Source: Kangsaoukella pontilimi
Lineage (GTDB): Bacteria; Pseudomonadota; Alphaproteobacteria; Rhodobacterales; Rhodobacteraceae
DNA: 64,000 bases
Assembly (NCBI RefSeq): GCF_009830125.1
Contig: NZ_WUPT01000001.1
Location: forward strand, 682,001 to 746,000
Direction of reading: 5' to 3'
Shown: positions 10,879-22,238 of the stretch, one piece after another
Layout: the number at the start of each line of letters is the position of its first letter
How positions within the stretch are numbered: the stretch's first letter is position 1
Position numbers and translations under genes: made by a program
Notes under the pieces: generated by a model
What the model was told of the DNA's origin: nothing
Seen by the model: the letters and a program-made list of their open reading frames with translations, nothing else
Database searches by the model: none

Positions 10879-11166
10879 CTATTCGGTCGTCTCCACGATG
10901 ACGAGATCGCGTTCGGAGGCGCCGCGCGCGTGATCAAGTGCGGCCTGGTACGCGTCGGAGCGGTAGCAGGCCTCGGCCGCTTCGAGAGACGGAAAGACCG
11001 CCACGACGTTCCGCGCTCGGTCATTGCCCTCAAGTTGCACATAGCGGCCGCCCCGCGCGATGAACCGTCCGCCATGGGCGGCGATGGCGGGCCCGGCGAG
11101 TTCGGCGTATTTGCCGTAAGCCTCGGCGTCGGTCACCGTGACGTGGGCGATCCAGAGTGCTCCCAT
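10879..11166 (-). CDS. DUF1330 family protein (dimeric alpha/beta barrel)
   Basis: Small soluble protein of 95 residues. The sequence [31 protein letters not shown] and [25 protein letters not shown] fit DUF1330, a ferredoxin-like alpha/beta barrel family without a settled function. Conserved features are the Y-x-x-Y in the first helix, GGRF(I/V)ARGG and the F/W-P-S-x-E-A motif. The gene starts four bases after the alaS stop, so it should be translated from the alaS transcript. No catalytic claim can be made. Confidence 0.85.
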   Translation of the reverse strand: MGALWIAHVTVTDAEAYGKYAELAGPAIAAHGGRFIARGGRYVQLEGNDRARNVVAVFPSLEAAEACYRSDAYQAALDHARGASERDLVIVETTE

Positions 11167-11170
11167 AGGT

Positions 11171-13834
11171 CTATCCTTTCAAAACCGCCTTGGCAGCGTC
11201 GAGTGCCGCCGCGGCGTTGTCGGCCGAGGGGCCGCCCCCCTGAGCCATGTCGGGACGGCCACCGCCGCCCTTGCCGCCCAGCTCCGCGACGGCCGCCCGC
11301 ACCAGATCCACCGCCGAGACGCGGTCGGTCAGGTCACCGGTCACACCCGCCGCAACAGCTGCCTTGTCGCCGGTATCGGCAATCAGGACGACGACACCGC
11401 TTTCCAACCGTGCCTTGTGCTCGTCGATCAGGGGCGGCAGGTCCTTGCCGGAGACGCCGGTCAGAACCTGAGTGTGAACCTTGATGCCCGCCACGTCCTC
11501 TGCCGTGGGCGCGGTCCCGCCGCCGCCCGACATAGCCAGTTGGCGGCGGAGTTCGGCGACCTCGTTCTGCAGCGCCTTTCGCTCGTCCTGAAGGGCGCGC
11601 ACGCGGTCGACCACTTCGGTCGGCTGCGCCTTGAGCGCGAGAGCCACTTCGGCCAGACGATGATCCTGTTCGGACAGGTATTTGAACGCCTCGGCGCCGG
11701 TCAGCGCCTCGATCCGGCGTACGCCGGCCGAGGACGCGCTGTCGCCGAGCGTGACGAAGACGCCGATATCGCCGGTGCGCGCCACATGGGTGCCGCCGCA
11801 GAGCTCGATCGAATAGGTGTCGCCGCCGACGCCTTTGCCGGTATCGGAACGGCCCATGGAGACAACGCGCACCTCATCGCCGTATTTTTCACCGAACAGC
11901 GCCTGCGCGCCGAGGCCACGGGCATCGTCCGGCGTCATGATCCGGGTCTCGACGGGCGAGTTCTGCCGGATGAAGGCGTTGACCTCGTCCTCGACGCGCG
12001 CCAGTTCCTCAAGGCTCAGCGCCTTCTGGTGGCTGAAGTCGAAGCGGAGCCGGTCGGGCGCATTGAGCGAGCCGCGCTGCGCGACATGATCGCCAAGCGC
12101 CTGACGGAGAGCCTCGTGCAAAAGGTGGGTGGCCGAGTGATTGGCGCGGATCGACGAACGGCGGGCGTGGTCGACGTCCAGCCGCACGGGCATGCCCTTC
12201 TTGAGCGTGCCGTCCTCGGGCGTGAAGCGGTGCGCCCAGATGCGGCCACCCGCGAAGCGCTGCGTGTCCGAGATGGCGCCGCTGACGCCGTGGTCGTCAA
12301 TGGCGCGGAGCCAGCCCGTGTCTCCGACCTGACCACCCGCCTCGCCGTAGAACGGCGTCTGGTTCGTGACGATCCAGGCGCCATCGGCGGGAACGGTATC
12401 CACAACTTCGCCTTCGGACACGATGGCAAGGACCTGACCCTCGGCGGTCTCGGTCTCGTAGCCGAGGAATTCCGTGGCGCCGAATTTCTCGGCCAGTTCG
12501 AACCAGACCTCGGCGTCCTTGGCCTCGCCCGAGCCAGACCATGCCGCGCGCGCCTTGGCCTTCTGCGCCTCCATGGCGGCGTCGAAACCTTCCATGTCGA
12601 CGCTCAGACCCTTTTCGCGGAGCGCGTCCTGGGTCAGGTCGACCGGAAAGCCGTAGGTGTCATAGAGTTTGAACGCCGTCTCGCCGGGAAGCGCCTTGCC
12701 GTCGCCAAGTCCGGCCACGGCATCGTCCAGAAGGGACAATCCCCGGTCGAGCGTCGCCTGAAAGCGGCCTTCCTCTGCCTTGAGCGTTTCCTCGATCAGC
12801 GCCTGAGCGCGGCCGAGCTCGGGATAGGCCTGACCCATTTCGCGGACAAGCGAGGGCACAAGGCGGTACATGACCGGGTCTTTCGCGCCCAGAAGATGCG
12901 CGTGGCGCATGGCGCGGCGCATGATCCGACGGAGAACATAACCGCGCCCCTCGTTCGACGGCAGCACGCCTTCGGCGATCAGGAAGGAGGTCGAGCGCAG
13001 GTGGTCCGCGATCACGCGGTGGTGGACATTGCCCTCGCCGTCGGGGTCGACCGACGTGGCGTGGGCCGACGCCTCGATCAGCGCGCGCATCGTGTCGGTG
13101 TCGTAATTGTCGTGCTTGCCCTGCAGAAGCGCACCGATCCGCTCAAGCCCCATGCCGGTGTCGATGGACTGCATGTCGAGCGCCCGCATAGAGCCGTCCT
13201 CGAACTGCTCGTTCTGCATGAAGACGATGTTCCAGATCTCGATGAAGCGGTCGCCATCCTCTTCCGGGCTGCCCGGAGGCCCGCCCCAGATGTGGTCGCC
13301 GTGGTCGTAGAAGATCTCGGTGCAGGGCCCACAGGGACCGGTCGGCCCCATCTGCCAGAAATTGTCCGAGGTCGCGATCCGGATGATCCGGTCCTCAGGC
13401 ACGCCGACCTTCTTCCAGATCTCGAAAGCCTCGTCATCGGTGTGGTAGATCGTGGTCAGAAGCCGGCTCTTGTCGATGCCGAAATCCTTGGTCAGCAGGT
13501 TCCAGGCAAACGGGATCGCCTCGGTCTTGAAATAGTCCCCGAACGAGAAATTTCCCAGCATTTCGAAGAAGGTATGGTGCCGGGCGGTGTAGCCGACATT
13601 GTCCAGATCGTTGTGCTTGCCGCCAGCGCGCACGCATTTCTGCGCGGTCGTCGCGCGGACGTAGTCGCGATGCTCGACGCCGGTAAAGAGGTTCTTGAAC
13701 TGGACCATGCCCGAGTTCGTGAACATCAGCGTCGGATCGTTGCGCGGCACGAGGGGCGAGCTGTCGACAACCTCGTGGCCATTGCGGGCGAAGTAGTCGA
13801 GGAACGTGGAGCGGATATCGTTGAGGCTGGTCAT
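11171..13834 (-). CDS. alaS: Alanyl-tRNA synthetase
   Basis: Charges tRNA-Ala. The full-length 887-residue protein has the class II catalytic core ([51 protein letters not shown]). It also has the editing domain with zinc ligands in [12 protein letters not shown] (HxxxH) and [13 protein letters not shown], and the C-terminal C-Ala domain ending [20 protein letters not shown]. The start at 13834 follows GAAAGACC and lies 83 bases from the divergent side spacer. It heads the group alaS-DUF1330-MOSC. A long open frame on the opposite strand (11138-13894) is a GC-rich codon artefact. Confidence 0.98.
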   Translation of the reverse strand: MTSLNDIRSTFLDYFARNGHEVVDSSPLVPRNDPTLMFTNSGMVQFKNLFTGVEHRDYVRATTAQKCVRAGGKHNDLDNVGYTARHHTFFEMLGNFSFGDYFKTEAIPFAWNLLTKDFGIDKSRLLTTIYHTDDEAFEIWKKVGVPEDRIIRIATSDNFWQMGPTGPCGPCTEIFYDHGDHIWGGPPGSPEEDGDRFIEIWNIVFMQNEQFEDGSMRALDMQSIDTGMGLERIGALLQGKHDNYDTDTMRALIEASAHATSVDPDGEGNVHHRVIADHLRSTSFLIAEGVLPSNEGRGYVLRRIMRRAMRHAHLLGAKDPVMYRLVPSLVREMGQAYPELGRAQALIEETLKAEEGRFQATLDRGLSLLDDAVAGLGDGKALPGETAFKLYDTYGFPVDLTQDALREKGLSVDMEGFDAAMEAQKAKARAAWSGSGEAKDAEVWFELAEKFGATEFLGYETETAEGQVLAIVSEGEVVDTVPADGAWIVTNQTPFYGEAGGQVGDTGWLRAIDDHGVSGAISDTQRFAGGRIWAHRFTPEDGTLKKGMPVRLDVDHARRSSIRANHSATHLLHEALRQALGDHVAQRGSLNAPDRLRFDFSHQKALSLEELARVEDEVNAFIRQNSPVETRIMTPDDARGLGAQALFGEKYGDEVRVVSMGRSDTGKGVGGDTYSIELCGGTHVARTGDIGVFVTLGDSASSAGVRRIEALTGAEAFKYLSEQDHRLAEVALALKAQPTEVVDRVRALQDERKALQNEVAELRRQLAMSGGGGTAPTAEDVAGIKVHTQVLTGVSGKDLPPLIDEHKARLESGVVVLIADTGDKAAVAAGVTGDLTDRVSAVDLVRAAVAELGGKGGGGRPDMAQGGGPSADNAAAALDAAKAVLKG

Positions 13835-13917
13835 GGTCTTTCACGGGGGAGAAATCGGACCGGGCCGGAATATACCCATGTCCTGCAAGGGTAAAGCGGT
13901 TCCGGGGCCGCAGGCGT

Positions 13918-14580
13918 TCAGGGATAGTCGTGATCGAAGACGATGGCGCCGCTCAGGATGCCGCCCAGCCACGCGCACTGGTCGTCGCGCTGGCTGAAAT
14001 GGGTCCAGACACGGCGGGTGAAGGCATCCGGCGACATGACCGCCAGGATACCGACGATGTAGTCGCGCGAAATCCGGCGCTCCATGTCGAGGCCCTGTTC
14101 CAGCGCGGCGCGGTCCGCGTCCGAGAGGCTCATGATCTGATAGCTGTAGGCAAAATACTCGCTGCTGGCGAGGCAGTTGGGATAGGGGCAATCGGTTTGG
14201 TCATAAAGCGCGTGCGCCAGTTCGTGCACCACGACACTATCGAAGAAGCGCTCGGTCGGGATGTCCGCGAAGACGCTGTCCGCGTCGCGAAGAGCGGTCA
14301 TCCTATCGGGTTCAAGCAGTTCGATCCGCGCCTCGCCGCAGTGGAAGACACCGAAGCAGTTCCGGTCAATGTCGGAATAAGTGGTGATGGAGACCGGCTC
14401 GGGCAGGGCGAAACCGCATTCGGCGAACAGCGCGATGGCGTCATCCGACGCGCCGCAGATGCGCTGGTGGAGCGCGGCGTCGTCGGTCTCGGTCGTGACG
14501 GTCCCGTTCGGGCAGACCATTGGCGCCGCTGCAAGCGGCTGGACCAACACGAAAAGTGCAAAAAGAACCGGGCGATACAT
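13918..14580 (-). CDS. Exported protein with an HELAH zinc-peptidase-like motif, function unknown
   Basis: 220 residues with an N-terminal signal peptide (MYRPVLFALFVLVQPLAAAP). The mature part is Cys-rich (VCPNG, ICGAS, ECGF, NCFGVFHCGE, DCPYPNC, DQC), suggesting disulfides in the periplasm. The motif VVVHELAHALYDQ at about 118-130 fits the zincin HExxH pattern, and a Glu 26-27 residues after its start (ASSEYFAYSYQ) could be the third zinc ligand of a gluzincin. I do not recognise the family. Its ribosome site AAGGGG lies inside a six-base-pair hairpin directly before the ATG (14583-14598). It starts 49 bases after the typA stop. Confidence 0.75.
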   Translation of the reverse strand: MYRPVLFALFVLVQPLAAAPMVCPNGTVTTETDDAALHQRICGASDDAIALFAECGFALPEPVSITTYSDIDRNCFGVFHCGEARIELLEPDRMTALRDADSVFADIPTERFFDSVVVHELAHALYDQTDCPYPNCLASSEYFAYSYQIMSLSDADRAALEQGLDMERRISRDYIVGILAVMSPDAFTRRVWTHFSQRDDQCAWLGGILSGAIVFDHDYP

Positions 14581-14582
14581 GC

Positions 14583-14598
14583 GGACCCCTTCGGGTCC
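14583..14598 (-). promoter_or_regulatory. Hairpin enclosing the ribosome-binding site of the HELAH-protein gene
   Basis: On the minus strand GGACCC, loop GAAG, GGGTCC, ending two bases before the ATG at 14580. The Shine-Dalgarno AAGGGG (complement of 14586-14591) lies in the loop and 3' arm, so the hairpin would reduce translation unless opened. Confidence 0.5.
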
Positions 14599-14629
14599 AC
14601 ACTAGCCGCATCGCCCGCGATCGCAAAGC

Positions 14630-16447
<1,818 letters not shown>

Positions 16448-16513
16448 GGGGTACGCGTCCTATTTGTCGCGCCCCCCTTAGGCGGCTTCCGGCAGGAAGG
16501 CCAGCGGGAAAGA

Positions 16514-17308
16514 TCAGGAGATCAGATCATCGACCTCGCCGCCGGGCATCGCCTGTGCGAGGGGCGAGAAATCGCCCGCATCGAACATCGCCCGCCCCGC
16601 GTCGTGGATGGCCCGGTGCGTGACACGCGCCAAGGCCGAGCCGAGCGACAGCCGCGCGGCCCCCATGGCGGCATAGTCGGCCCGGGATAGGCCGGAATAG
16701 CGCCCGGCGACAAGCACGTTCACCGGCTTCGATGTCGCCGAGATCACCCGCTTCAGGTCATCGACCGTCTCGGGCATCGGGACATAAAGGCAGTCGGCCC
16801 CCACAGCGTCGAAGGCCCTTATCCGGCGGATTGCCTCGTCGATGTCGTAATGCCCGTTCATCACCCCGTCGGCGCGGGCGACAAGGACGAAATCGTCTGG
16901 AAGCGCCCGCGCAGCGAGCGCCGCCGCCTCTATCCGCGCGACGGCGTCGTCGAACGAATAAGCCTCGTCATCGGGAAGGGCGGCGTCTTCGATGGAGATA
17001 CCGGCCAGACCCGTCCCGGCGGCGAGGCGGACGGTCTCGGCCACCGTGTCGGGGTCATGCCCGAACCCGTTCTCGAAGTCGCCCGAGACGGGGACTCTCA
17101 CGGCATCCACCAGGTCTTTCGCGTGAGCCAGCGACTCGTCCCGGGTGACATGCCCGCCATCGGGCCGCCCGAGGGTAAAGGCATGTGCCGCCGATGACGT
17201 AGCAATGGCCGGCGCCCCCATCGCCGCCAGCATCCGCGCCGAGCCCCGGTCCCAGGCGTTGGCGAGGATGAACGGGTCGCCGGGGCGGTGGAGGTCTCGG
17301 AAGGTCAT
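16514..17308 (-). CDS. Isocitrate lyase/PEP mutase family protein
   Basis: TIM-barrel enzyme of the ICL/PEP-mutase superfamily, members of which cleave or form C-C or P-C bonds of 2-oxo acids (2-methylisocitrate lyase, oxaloacetate decarboxylase, phosphonopyruvate enzymes). 264 residues. Visible: LANAWDRGSARMLAAMG, ATSSAAHAFTLGRPDG, VSGDFENGFGHDPDTV (metal-binding acidic residues), GISIEDAALPDD (Glu-Asp), VARADG and RRIRAFDAVGADCLYVPMP. The lyase signature KKCGH is absent, so isocitrate lyase activity is unlikely. The ATG at 17308 has AGGAG upstream; the frame stays open further 5' but that part runs over the spacer. Confidence 0.85.
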   Translation of the reverse strand: MTFRDLHRPGDPFILANAWDRGSARMLAAMGAPAIATSSAAHAFTLGRPDGGHVTRDESLAHAKDLVDAVRVPVSGDFENGFGHDPDTVAETVRLAAGTGLAGISIEDAALPDDEAYSFDDAVARIEAAALAARALPDDFVLVARADGVMNGHYDIDEAIRRIRAFDAVGADCLYVPMPETVDDLKRVISATSKPVNVLVAGRYSGLSRADYAAMGAARLSLGSALARVTHRAIHDAGRAMFDAGDFSPLAQAMPGGEVDDLIS

Positions 17309-17370
17309 GGGGGAGGGCTCCTGTGGCTTAACACTCAATGCGCCGCTGGGAAATCGTGGCGGGCATGTGA

Positions 17371-18120
17371 TCAGATGATAAGGGCGAGCCCCCAGAGAAT
17401 GAGGACCAGCCCGCCGATCCTTGCCGTGATATCGCCCCGGGGCAAAACCTTTTCGGCAAGGACGATGGTGGTCAGCACCGCGATCACCGTCAGGTTCATC
17501 ACGCCACCCACGAAAAGCACCAGCATCAATGCCCAACAGCAGCCGATGCAGTATTTTCCATGACTGATCCCCATGCGAAACGCGCCTGAGCGACCGGGGC
17601 GCCATTCGGTAAGGATAAAGCCCATCGGGGTCCGGCATTTGTTGAGGCAAGCCGTTTTGAGGGACGTGAATTGGAACGCGCCTGCGAAGATGAGTATGGC
17701 GGCCGAGACCGCCGGACTTTCAAGCCTGAGCATGTGCGACAGGATTCCGGCCTGCTGCAATCCCCATTGCGCCGCCGCAGCGGCCGCACTGAACAGCGCC
17801 CAGCCCATCAGGTAGCCAGCGACGAACCAGCGGCTGGCACCGGGTGTTGCGGGGTCACGGTGGCGGGCTATCTTGCGATGCACCGCCAGAATAGGCAGCG
17901 CCGAGGGCAGCATCATGGCACCCATCATCACCGCCCACATAAGCCAGACCGCGACGATTTCCCTGACCGACCAGAACGAGTCGGCGGGCATGGTCAGCGC
18001 GACAAGCGGCGACGACATATTCGACAGGGACCAGAAGATCAGTGCCCATCCGAGCCCCGCCAAAAGGCAGAGCGAGATCAGGGCTTGTCGATAATCTCTG
18101 CCCGTCGGACCCGGTCGCAT
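17371..18120 (-). CDS. DUF2182 family integral membrane protein (predicted metal-binding)
   Basis: 249 residues with about six hydrophobic segments, for example ALISLCLLAGLGWALIFWSL near the N-terminus and GGLVLILWGLALII at the end. Conserved motifs VWLMWAVMMGAMMLPSALP, then TACLNKCRTPMGFI and GISHGKYCIGCCWALM carry Cys, His and Met residues that could hold a metal. Function is not established. The start at 18120 lies 13 bases after the DUF1326 stop; an open frame continues upstream across that gene but is not credible. Pairing of DUF2182 with DUF1326 is a recurrent arrangement, so the two proteins probably act together. Confidence 0.85.
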   Translation of the reverse strand: MRPGPTGRDYRQALISLCLLAGLGWALIFWSLSNMSSPLVALTMPADSFWSVREIVAVWLMWAVMMGAMMLPSALPILAVHRKIARHRDPATPGASRWFVAGYLMGWALFSAAAAAAQWGLQQAGILSHMLRLESPAVSAAILIFAGAFQFTSLKTACLNKCRTPMGFILTEWRPGRSGAFRMGISHGKYCIGCCWALMLVLFVGGVMNLTVIAVLTTIVLAEKVLPRGDITARIGGLVLILWGLALII

Positions 18121-18133
18121 CGGCTGGCGCGCC

Positions 18134-18736
18134 TCAGTTCCAGTAGGCGAAATCTGTCGCGAAGCCGCAGCGTTCGGAATAGCTGAAGGACAGGGGCGCA
18201 TCCTCGACGGCGAGGTTCGACACCGACTCCTGTCCGGGATGGTCGTGACCGGGGATGCCGCAGGACACCGTGCCGTCATGCTCGAATTTCCGTACGACAT
18301 TGGCGGATGCCGTCGACGCGATTTCGACGGATTCAGCGCCCGGCGTGTGGTCTACGCGGATAGCGGCGGGTTTCACGCCGAGGATTGTGGAGAACCGGGA
18401 TGCCACAGCGAAATTCCCACCGGCATCCCCTCGGAAAATCTGTTCGAGAGCGGCGAACTGCTCCTCCGATGCACGCTCGTCGATATAGATGTGGATCGAC
18501 CAGATGTCGTCACCGACGTCATTGTTATAGGTGCCTGCGATCGAGACAAGCAGGTCCGAGATGTCGGTGTCGCCAAACTGCCCGTCGAGGATCCGCCACG
18601 ACAGTACGAAGTCGCAATCGTCATAGGTCGATCGCCCGCCCGGAGCGCTGCCTTGTCGTCGGCACGGACAGATCGCCTCACAATTGCAGGCCTCGTAATA
18701 ACTGCCGGAAATTCGATATGTGTTTGGTGTCGTCAT
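18134..18736 (-). CDS. DUF1326 domain-containing protein
   Basis: Soluble protein of 200 residues, no signal peptide. The N-terminus YRISGSYYEACNCEAICPC carries the CxCxxxCPC cluster typical of DUF1326, followed by a repeated beta-rich body (DFVLSWRILDGQFGDTDISDL, DDIWSIHIYIDERASEEQFAAL) and a Cys near the end (SERCGFATDF). The cysteine cluster suggests metal or thiol chemistry; no activity is established. ATG 18736 follows AGGGG. It is the first gene of the DUF1326-DUF2182 pair and is divergent from cysS, sharing the spacer that holds the cysteine leader peptide. Confidence 0.87.
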   Translation of the reverse strand: MTTPNTYRISGSYYEACNCEAICPCRRQGSAPGGRSTYDDCDFVLSWRILDGQFGDTDISDLLVSIAGTYNNDVGDDIWSIHIYIDERASEEQFAALEQIFRGDAGGNFAVASRFSTILGVKPAAIRVDHTPGAESVEIASTASANVVRKFEHDGTVSCGIPGHDHPGQESVSNLAVEDAPLSFSYSERCGFATDFAYWN

Positions 18737-18987
18737 GTCGGCCCCTCGTTCCTTTCCAACTCCTGTTACGTCATTGGCCGGTGGGGCCGCCTGTTTGACC
18801 CTAATGTCACCGTGGCGCTGTGACAATCTTGGCCGGCTCCCGTTCCGGCCGGGCAACCTGTCAGCGCCGGAAATGGCGGCGAAAACACGAGAGCCGGGTC
18901 GGCTGGGCTTTGAGAGATGCAGCGGACGCTCAAGTCGATGGTGATTCCCCTTCCCAAGCGCCCCGTTCCCGGCTATCCCTCTCGCCC

Positions 18988-19029
18988 ATGACCCGCTCGA
19001 TCTGCATCATCTGCTGCATTACCTGCTGA
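18988..19029 (+). CDS. Putative cysteine leader peptide of cysS ([13 protein letters not shown])
   Basis: A 13-codon ORF ending TGA 88 bases before the cysS ATG. Four of its 13 codons are Cys (positions 6, 9, 10 and 13), against a genome-wide Cys frequency of about one percent, and it stands directly upstream of the cysteinyl-tRNA synthetase gene. No Shine-Dalgarno is visible; GGCTAT at 18971-18976 could be a -10 element of a near-leaderless transcript. Seen: the ORF and its codons. Inferred: ribosome stalling when Cys-tRNA is scarce controls cysS. Polycysteine upstream ORFs acting as cysteine-responsive attenuators are known from mycobacteria. Confidence 0.65.
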   Translation: MTRSICIICCITC

Positions 19030-19037
19030 CATCACGT

Positions 19038-19090
19038 CGCGCGGGCCGGTCCTCTTTTCTCTCTCTTCTGACCTTGCTAAGCCCCGCGCG
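19038..19090 (+). promoter_or_regulatory. Stem downstream of the cysteine leader, before cysS
   Basis: CGCGCGGG (19038-19045) pairs with CCCGCGCG (19083-19090); inside, GGTC (19048-19051) can pair with GACC (19071-19074). An alternative pairing GTCCT (19049-19053) with AGGAC (19107-19111) would cover the cysS Shine-Dalgarno. A ribosome at the leader stop codon would cover the first arm, so the two structures could be exclusive. There is no T-run, so control of translation or by Rho is more likely than an intrinsic terminator. Confidence 0.45.
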
Positions 19091-19117
19091 GCAGCCTCTT
19101 GCCCGAAGGACAGGCTT

Positions 19118-20488
<1,371 letters not shown>

Positions 20489-20508
20489 GCGCTCCGTTCA
20501 CATCTTCC

Positions 20509-20558
20509 GCCCGGCGGCACGCCGGGCAGCGCCCGCCCGCCCCCCAGGCGGGCGCTTT
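20509..20558 (+). other. Two hairpins in the cysS-cimA spacer
   Basis: Hairpin 1: GCCCGGCG (20509-20516) and CGCCGGGC (20520-20527). Hairpin 2: CGCCCGCC (20534-20541) and GGCGGGCG (20547-20554), followed by only TTT. Hairpin 2 could be a weak terminator or processing site between the two genes. Confidence 0.5.
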
Positions 20559-20603
20559 CGCGCCCCCCTCGGTCGGGCGCTGCCCTTGTCAGGGAGCCGC
20601 AGA

Positions 20604-22238
20604 ATGACCCGCGAACGCCTCTATCTCTACGACACCACGCTCCGCGACGGGCAGCAGACGCAGGGCGTCCAGTTTTCCACTGACGAGAAGGTCCAGATCG
20701 CCCGCGCGCTCGATGCAATGGGCATCGACTATATCGAAGGCGGCTGGCCCGGCGCGAACCCGACCGACAGCGCTTTCTTCGAGGCGCGCCCCGAGACACG
20801 CGCCACCTTCACCGCCTTCGGGATGACCAAGCGGGCCGGGCGCTCGGCCGCCAATGACGAGGTGCTGGCGGGCGTCCTGAACGCCCGCACGCCCGCCGTC
20901 TGCCTTGTGGGCAAGACCCACGATTTCCACGTGGAAACCGCGCTTGGCATCACGCTTGACGAAAACCTCGAGAACATCGGCGCCTCGGTCGCGCATCTGG
21001 TGGCGGAAGGCCGCGAGGCGCTGTTCGACGCCGAGCATTTCTTCGACGGCTACAAGGCCAATCCGGACTATGCGCTGGCCTGCATTCGCGCGGCATTCGA
21101 CGCGGAGGCGCGCTGGATCGTCCTCTGCGACACGAATGGCGGCACGCTGCCCGATGAGATCGGGCGCATCACCCGCGCCGTGATCGAGGCAGGCATTCCC
21201 GGCGAGCGCCTCGGCATCCACACCCATGACGACACCGGCAACGCGGTGGCCGGCAGCCTTGCCGCCATCGACGCGGGTGCCCGGCAGGTGCAGGGTACGC
21301 TGAACGGACTTGGCGAGCGCTGCGGGAATGCGAACCTGACGACGCTGATCCCGACGCTTCTGCTCAAGGAACCCTTCGCCAGCCGCTTCGAGACCGGAGT
21401 GACCGGCGAGGCGCTAGGACGCCTGACGCGCACCAGCCGGATGCTGGACGATATCCTGAATCGCGTGCCTCTCCGCAGCGCGCCCTATGTCGGCGCTTCG
21501 GCCTTCGCGCACAAGGCGGGGCTTCATGCCTCGGCCATCGTCAAGGACCCGTCCACTTACGAGCATATCGATCCGGGCCTTGTCGGAAACGCCCGCATCG
21601 TGCCCATGTCGAACCAGGCTGGGCAATCGAATCTGATCCGCCGCCTCGCGGACATGGGGATCGCCGCGGAAAAAGGCGATCCGCGTCTCGCGGAGATCCT
21701 GGACACCGTCAAGCAGCGCGAGGCCGAGGGCTATAGCTACGACACCGCTCAGGCGTCCTTCGAGATCCTCGCGCGCCGCGCCCTCGGTCAGCTCCCGACC
21801 TTCTTCGAGGTCAAACGCTACAAGGTCACGGTCGAGCGGCGGAAGAACAAATACAACCGGATGGTGTCGCTCTCTGAGGCGGTGGTCGTCGTCAAGGTGG
21901 GCGACACCAAGATGCTGTCGGTCAGCGAGTCGATGGACGAGACGGGCTCGGACCGTGGCCCCGTCAACGCGCTCGCCAAGGCTCTGGCCAAGGACCTCGG
22001 ACCATACCAGGCGGCAATCGACGACATGCGGCTGGTGGACTTCAAGGTGCGCATCACGCAGGGCGGCACCGAGGCCGTCACCCGCGTCACCATCGACAGT
22101 GAAGACGGGCAGGGGCGGCGCTGGTCGACCGTGGGCGTCTCTCCCAACATAGTCGACGCGTCCTTCGAGGCGCTCTTGGATGCGATCACGTGGAAACTGG
22201 CCCGCGATCACGCAGGTCAGGCCAACGCGGCCGAATGA
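20604..22238 (+). CDS. cimA: Citramalate synthase
   Basis: Condenses acetyl-CoA with pyruvate to (R)-citramalate, the threonine-independent entry to isoleucine. 544 residues: a DRE-TIM HMGL-like catalytic domain (LYLYDTTLRDGQQTQGVQFS; EGGWPGANPTD; DTNGGTLPDEI; HTHDDTGNAVAGSLAAIDAGA; NGLGERCGNANL) and a C-terminal LeuA-type dimer domain from about residue 400. The motif set and length match the CimA group rather than LeuA. ATG 20604 has AGGGAG at seven bases. Its stop overlaps the next start (ATGA at 22235). The ilvBN operon 38 kb away in the same window acts later in the same pathway. Confidence 0.93.
   Translation: MTRERLYLYDTTLRDGQQTQGVQFSTDEKVQIARALDAMGIDYIEGGWPGANPTDSAFFEARPETRATFTAFGMTKRAGRSAANDEVLAGVLNARTPAVCLVGKTHDFHVETALGITLDENLENIGASVAHLVAEGREALFDAEHFFDGYKANPDYALACIRAAFDAEARWIVLCDTNGGTLPDEIGRITRAVIEAGIPGERLGIHTHDDTGNAVAGSLAAIDAGARQVQGTLNGLGERCGNANLTTLIPTLLLKEPFASRFETGVTGEALGRLTRTSRMLDDILNRVPLRSAPYVGASAFAHKAGLHASAIVKDPSTYEHIDPGLVGNARIVPMSNQAGQSNLIRRLADMGIAAEKGDPRLAEILDTVKQREAEGYSYDTAQASFEILARRALGQLPTFFEVKRYKVTVERRKNKYNRMVSLSEAVVVVKVGDTKMLSVSESMDETGSDRGPVNALAKALAKDLGPYQAAIDDMRLVDFKVRITQGGTEAVTRVTIDSEDGQGRRWSTVGVSPNIVDASFEALLDAITWKLARDHAGQANAAE

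Larger units (their letters stand above)
18737..19117. other. Divergent spacer between DUF1326 and cysS
   Basis: The left half must hold the minus-strand promoter for DUF1326-DUF2182; a hairpin GGCCGG / CCGGCC lies at about 18832-18851. The right half holds the cysteine-rich leader ORF (18988-19029), a GGCTAT hexamer just before it, a C/T-rich tract (about 19051-19070) and a long-range stem (19038-19045 with 19083-19090) before the cysS ribosome site. Confidence 0.6.

Noticed and set aside
13841-13880. Short Pro-containing ORF (MGIFRPGPISPP) upstream of alaS as a leader peptide
   Set aside because: It contains no Ala codon, so it does not fit regulation of alanyl-tRNA synthetase, and no alternative hairpins are evident.
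11138-13894. 918-codon open frame on the plus strand across alaS
   Set aside because: It is antisense to a clear alaS, lacks any domain, and has the Arg/His/Leu-rich look of a mirrored GC-rich gene. The same holds for long frames opposite zwf, polA, nrdJ, purL and typA.
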